This document shows positions 57,701-63,700 of a stretch of DNA of 64,000 nucleotides, piece after piece. Location: positions 4,244,001 through 4,308,000 of the forward strand of contig NZ_LN997848.1 in the NCBI RefSeq assembly GCF_001511835.1, read 5' to 3'. This DNA is from Magnetospirillum sp. XM-1. Lineage in GTDB: Bacteria > Pseudomonadota > Alphaproteobacteria > Rhodospirillales > Magnetospirillaceae. The notes beneath the pieces were generated by a model, which searched no databases, was not told the DNA's origin, and worked only from the letters and a program-made list of their open reading frames with translations. The position numbers were made by a program, and so were the translations under genes. Numbering within the stretch: the stretch's first letter is position 1; each line of letters begins with the position of its first letter.

Positions 57701-60700
57701 AATCGCCGGCGCTGAAATCGGACAGCCGGAGAAGGTCGTTGCCACTGCCGCCCACCAGGGTATCCGAGCCCGAGCCGCCATCCAGGGTGACGGGCGAAGC
57801 GCCCGTCGCGGTGAGGGTGTCGTTGCCCAGACCGCCATCGGCATAGGTGAAGCCGCCGCCCAGAGTGATGACGTCGTTGCCGCTGCCGCCCATGATGGAG
57901 GTGGAGCCGGCCTGAATGCTGACGCCGTCCGACAGGACCAGGGTCTCCACATTGGTGAGCGTGGTGGTGACGCCGCTCACCACGGCGGTGAGCGTGGTGC
58001 CGTTGGTGCCGAGCACCGTGTTGGCACTGGTGGCATGGGCCAGGGTGACCACGTCGGTGCCGCTGCCGCCCTCGATCGAAACCACTCCGGCCCCGACGGT
58101 GAAGGTGTCGCCGCCCACGCCGCCGGTCACGGTGAGGTTGGTATCGCTGCCGGCGATTCCTAAAGTGGTGTCGCTGAAACGCAGGACATCCACCGAGGTC
58201 AGGGTATCGGTACCCTCGTTCAGGCCGACCGTGTCGGTGTCGGTGACCACCATGCTGGACGCGCCGCCGACGATGCGGTAGCCGGCGGCAGGGCCGGCAT
58301 AGACGGCGATATCGTTCGCGCTGAGGGTGCTGCCGGTGATGGTGTCGTTGCCCAGCCCGCCGATGAAGGTGTGGTTGCCGGTCAGCGAGGTGACGACGGA
58401 CATGCTGTCGGCGCCGTCATGGCCCACCAGGGTGTAATCGGCGGCGGACGAGCCGGTGACCGTGAAGTTCACCTTGGTCGGCTGGGTGCCGGTGAAGGTG
58501 AAGTGCGAAATGTCCATCACCGTGGCCGAACCCTGAAGAGTCAGGGTATAGGCGCTGGTTCCCGCCAGTTCGATGGTCTGGCCGCTCAGCACGCCGCCGT
58601 CGAAGTAGTAATTGGCGACGCTGCCCAGCTGGAACTTCTCGATTCCCGTGATCTGGGTGAGATAACTGCCGCCGAAGTTATAATACCCCATCCCCGACAG
58701 GCCGGTCCCGCTCAGCAGCAGGGTGTCGTAACCATTGCCGCCGTCGATGGAGGAGTTGGTCCCCACGCTCAGGGTGCTGACGGTGAAGTCGAAGACGTCG
58801 TCACCCTCGCCGCCCAGCATGGTGTCGGCACCGCCGGTGGCGATCAGGGTATCGTTGCCGTCCCCCGCCGACAGGACATCCATGTTGAGGGTGGATTTCA
58901 GGACGTCGTTGCCGGAACCGCCGACAAAGGAAATCCGGTCGCCGCCGGCGCCGTTGAAGCCGGTGAAAGCGAGGTAGCCCAGCTTGCTCCGGAAATCGGT
59001 ACCGATGGTCTCGTCGCCGTAAAGGGCGAAGGTGTCGACCCCCGCCCCGGCCACCACCGAGAAGGTGGATGTGGGAACGGATGCCACATCCATGAAGGCG
59101 CTATAGCCGTTGAGACTCAGAGTCTCGACGCCGGTGATGCTCACCCCGCGCAGATTGTTGCCGCCCTGCAGCAAGATGGTGTCATTGCCGGTGCCGCCGT
59201 CGATGCTCTCGCCACTCACCGAATCATTGGCGTAGAGCAGGATGGTGTCGTTACCGCCGCCGGCGATGACCTTGTCCATGCCCTGGCCGGCCTGGATGGT
59301 GTCGTCGAAGCTGGAGCCAAACATGTACTCGGCCCCGGTGCCGCCGGTCAGGGTGACCGCGCCCGAGGCGGACGAGGCGTTCAGCTTGACGAAATTGCCG
59401 TCTGGGCTGTTCCAGTTACTGAGCGCGCCCCAGCTGGCATAGGTGAAGCCGGTGGTGCTGAACGCGCCCGAGGTGACGTCGATCTCCAGCCGGCTGCCGT
59501 TGGGCAGGCCTATGGAATCCAACACCAGCGAGGTGGGCAGGTCCGCCCCGAACTGGCCGGCACTGGTGGTGACGGTGGCGTATTCCCCGGCGATGGCCAG
59601 GGTCTCGATACCGCTGAACTTCACGGCACTGAGGTCGCCGCTCGAGAGAATCTGCACCGTGTCGTTGCCGGACCCGCCGCTGATGGTATCGGCCTCGTGG
59701 GTGCCGCCATGCAGGCGGAACAGGTCGTTACCGACCGAGCCGGTCAAGGTATCGACGCCCTGGCCGTCGGCCACGCCCTCCACCGAGGTGAGAGTGGTGG
59801 TGCCGCTGCCGGTGATCACCGTACCGCTGCTCAGGTCAACGGTCACGCCGGTGGTCAACGCGCTGAGGTCGAGGATATCCGTGCCGCCGGCACCGTCAAT
59901 GCTGTCGATACCGCCGCTCAGCACGAAGACATCGCCCTGGACCGAGCCGGTGATGGAATCGTTGCCGGCCCCGCCGGTGACGCGCAGGGCGTCCTCTGCC
60001 CCCCAGTTCGCCAGGTTGAGGCTGCTGGCGTCGAAAGTGGCGCCGCCATCGGCCAACTGGACCCCCAGGGTCAGCGAGGCCCCGGCACCGCCGCCGTTCA
60101 GGGTGACGCCCGAAAGCTGCGCCATGGAAGCGGTCAGGCTGGTGGTGCCCGAGCCGGCGGTGATGGTCTCGAAGCCGCTCACCGTGCCGGCGGAAATGTC
60201 GTTGGTCCCGGCGGCCAGCACCAGGGTGTCCGACCCGGCACCGCCATTCAGGGTGTCGTTGGCGTCCAGCCAAGCCGCCTGGGTCAGTGTCAGGGTATCG
60301 TTGCCGCTGCCGCCCAGGGCGGTAAAGGCGGGCGCCGAATTGGCGTCCTCGCTCAGGTTGAGCGCGGTGCCCAAGGCCGATCCATCGATGACCAGGCGTT
60401 CGAGGGTACCGGCGAAAGCAAGTTGGCTGTTGCTGATCAGACCGTTCAGGCTGCCCGCCACATCCATCTTGACGGTCAGGGAGGTCGGGGAGAACGTGCC
60501 GAAATTGATGACGGAGATGCCGCTGCCTTCCGTCTGGACGGACTGCGCCCAGCTGGTCAGCTGCGACATGTTCATGGTGAGGTTGAGCCCACCGGCAAGG
60601 GAATCGATGACCTCGATCCCGGACACGGTAGCGCCCCGCAGATCGACGGTGGACCCAAGGATCAGGGTGTCGGATCCCTGGCCGCCGATGAAGGTGTTGT

Positions 60701-63700
60701 TGGCGCCCAGCACCGAATTGGCCACCTGGAAGAACATGTCGGAACCCGACGAGCCGATCAGGGTGTTGCCGAAATTGCCGCCCACCACCGCATGGATGTT
60801 GCTGAGCGTGTCGGTGCCGACGCCCAGCGCCGAGGCGGTTCCCGTGGACAGGTTGACGGAAAGCGCGCCGGTGGCGTAGCTGAAGTCCACCACGTCCCCC
60901 GCACCGGGGGCCAGGGTCGAGCCGGTGATGGTGTCGTTGCCCGTGCCGCCGAAGATATACAGCGTGTTGGTGCCGCTGGCGTGGTTGATGGTGACGCCGG
61001 CGCTGGAGCCCGCCGCGTCCAGCAACCCGATACCGGCGGCGGTGGCATTGGTGCCCAGGGTCAGGGTGGTCGCCGTCATGGCGTCCACGTCCAGGGTCTC
61101 GATGCCGCTCACATTGGTGAAGGCGGAATCCGTCATGCTCACCGAGGCGGTACCGGTGACGGACAGCACCAGGGAATCGTCGCCCGCCCCGCCGGTCACC
61201 GTGTCGCCGCTGGAAAGATCGTTCAGCTTGAAGGTATTGGCCCCCGCATCGCCCACCAGCCGGTCGAGCCCGGCGCCGCCGTCCAGAACGTTGGCATGGC
61301 CGCCGGCCAGGTAGATGGTGTCGTTGCCCGCGCCGCCGGTGATGGTGGCGTAGTCGATGGTGTAGTGGCGCGAGAACACGCCGCTGCCGGTGGCGTCGGC
61401 CCCGGTCCAGGTCACCACCACGCTGCCGTCGGCCAGGGTGGTCACCATGGGATGGCGCTCGCCGGCATAGGCGTCGCTGGTCACCGCGAACTCGGTCCCC
61501 AGCTTGCCGCCCTGGGCGTCGAAGCGCTGGGCATAGACGGTGTAGTCGGTGCCGTTGGCGGGATGGCTGTCCCATACCGCCAGGAAGCCGCCGTCGGGCA
61601 GCGCCGTCACGGCGGGATAGGCCTGCCAGCCGGCTCCGGTGGCGTTGACCTGGATGTCGCCGCCCAGCGGGTTGCCGCTGGCGTCGAACACCCGGGCGAA
61701 CGCGCCGTAATTGTCGCCGTCCTGGCCAAGGCTCTGCCACACGGCGACGAAGCCGCCGCCGGCCAGCCCCACCACCTGCTGCCCCATCTGGGAATCGGCG
61801 GTCACGGCGTTGATCACGAAATCGCCGCCCTGGGAGGTTCCGTTGGCCGAGAACCGATGTCCGACGATGTTCCTGTCGCTGCCGGCATTGGCCATCCAGG
61901 TCACCACGAAACCGCCATCGGCCAGCGAGGCAACCACCGGATGCGGATCGTCGCCCGCAATGGTGGCATTGGACAGGGAAACGGGGAACTCGGCCACCAC
62001 CGTGGTGCCGGTGTCGTTGTAGATTTTCGCCCAGTTCAGCTTCTCGCCGGTGAAGGTCTGGCCGCCATAGGCTTCGGCCGCGGTGAAGACGACGGCGATG
62101 TTGCCGTTGGCCAGCTCCGTCACCGACGGCCAGCCCTGCCAGCCGGCCGCCTGGTTGTTGACCCTGAACTCGTTGTCGACGGGGACACCGTCGGCCCCGA
62201 AAATACGGCCGTAGACGCCGTAATTGTCGCCATCCTGGCCGCCGCTGTGCCAGACGGCCATGAAGCCGCCATTGTTCAGCGGCGCCACCTGCACGCCCCA
62301 CTGGTCGGCGGTGAAGTATTGGTTGAACCGGATCTCGCCGCTCAGCAGCTGGCCGCTGGCATCGTAGATCCGGCCGTAGGTGCCGGCGGAATCGGTGTCC
62401 TGTGCGTCGCTGCGCCACGCCACCAGATAGTTGCCGCCCTTCAGCACGGTAATCGCCGGCAGGGACTGATTGTCGCCGGTGGTGGTGTTGACCTGACTGG
62501 CGGCACCGGTGGCGGTGACCGCCGTGCCGCCGCTGATGGTCAGCGTCCCGTCCGAGAATTGCAGCGTCTCGACGCCGCGCAGGGAATCCGTGCCGGTGTT
62601 GCCGTCCACGGTGTTGACGTCCATGACCTTCACGGAACTGCCGGACACGCCCAGCTGATACCCGGCCATGGCGCCGCCAATGACCACCCGGTCGCTGCCC
62701 GCGCCGCCGTCGAAGGCATCGTTGCCGCTGCCGCCGATCAGGGTGTCGCTACCCGTCCCGCCGGCCATCCTGGCGACGCCGCCGCCGGCGACCAGCGTCA
62801 TGCCGGTCGACACCTGCGAGGCGTCCAGCGCCACCGTGCCGGTGGTGGTCGACGCATCGATGGAGGCAAGGCCGGTGCCCGCCCCCAGCGACAGCCCCAA
62901 CGTTCCCGAACCGGTCAGGTTGAGCTGTTCCACCCCGCCCAGCTTGGCCAGCTGAGACGGTCCCAGGGTGCCGCCGCCGGACAGAATCAGGGTGTCGGCG
63001 CCGTTGCCGCCCAGGACGGTGGTGGCCGCCGCCAGGTCGGCGGCGCTCAACTTGATGACGTCGTTGCCGTCGCCGGCGTCGATGGTGGCGAAACGGCTGC
63101 CGACGTCCAGCGTGTCGGCCAGGGCCGAACCGGTCAGGACGTTGCTGGACAGCAGCTTGGTGAAGATGTCCTGGTTGCCGCCGCTTCCCACCTTGGTGAA
63201 CGAGACGACGACGTCGCCACTGTTCAGGGCCGCCACCGACATATTGATATACCCGGCCGCGCTGTCCGTGGTCAGCTGCATCTCGCTGCCGACCTTCAGG
63301 CCGGCGGCATCGAAACGCTGAGCGCGGACGTAGTGGTTGACGCCCGAGCTGAAATCGTCCCACACCGCCATGAATCCGCCGTCGGGCAGGGCGGCGACCG
63401 ACGGCCAGCCCTGCCAACCGTTGCTGGTGGTGCTGACCAGGATTTCCGGAGTATTGACCGGCGTGCCGCTGGCCGTGAACACCCGGCAATAAATGTCGAA
63501 GGCGTTGTCGAGGCCGGGGTCGCTGTGCCAGACGACGGCGAAGCCGCCATTGGCCAGGGCCACCAATTGCCCGCCGCCTTGCTGCCCCGTGGTCTGGGAA
63601 TTGATCTGGAACGGCGTACCCAGATTGCCGTCGCGGTCCACCACCCGGGCGTAAAGGCCGTTGGAGCTGCCGTCGGCCGCTTCCCATCCCACCACGACGT

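Noticed and set aside
52719..58163. Very long plus-strand ORF (about 1,800 codons) opposite the giant gene; similar ones at 40950-44576, 44586-47999 and 48033-51038
   Set aside because: They mirror the codon phase of the GC-rich repeat gene, have His/Gly/Ala-rich low-complexity products and no recognisable domains. Such antisense frames arise because stop codons are rare in that phase.
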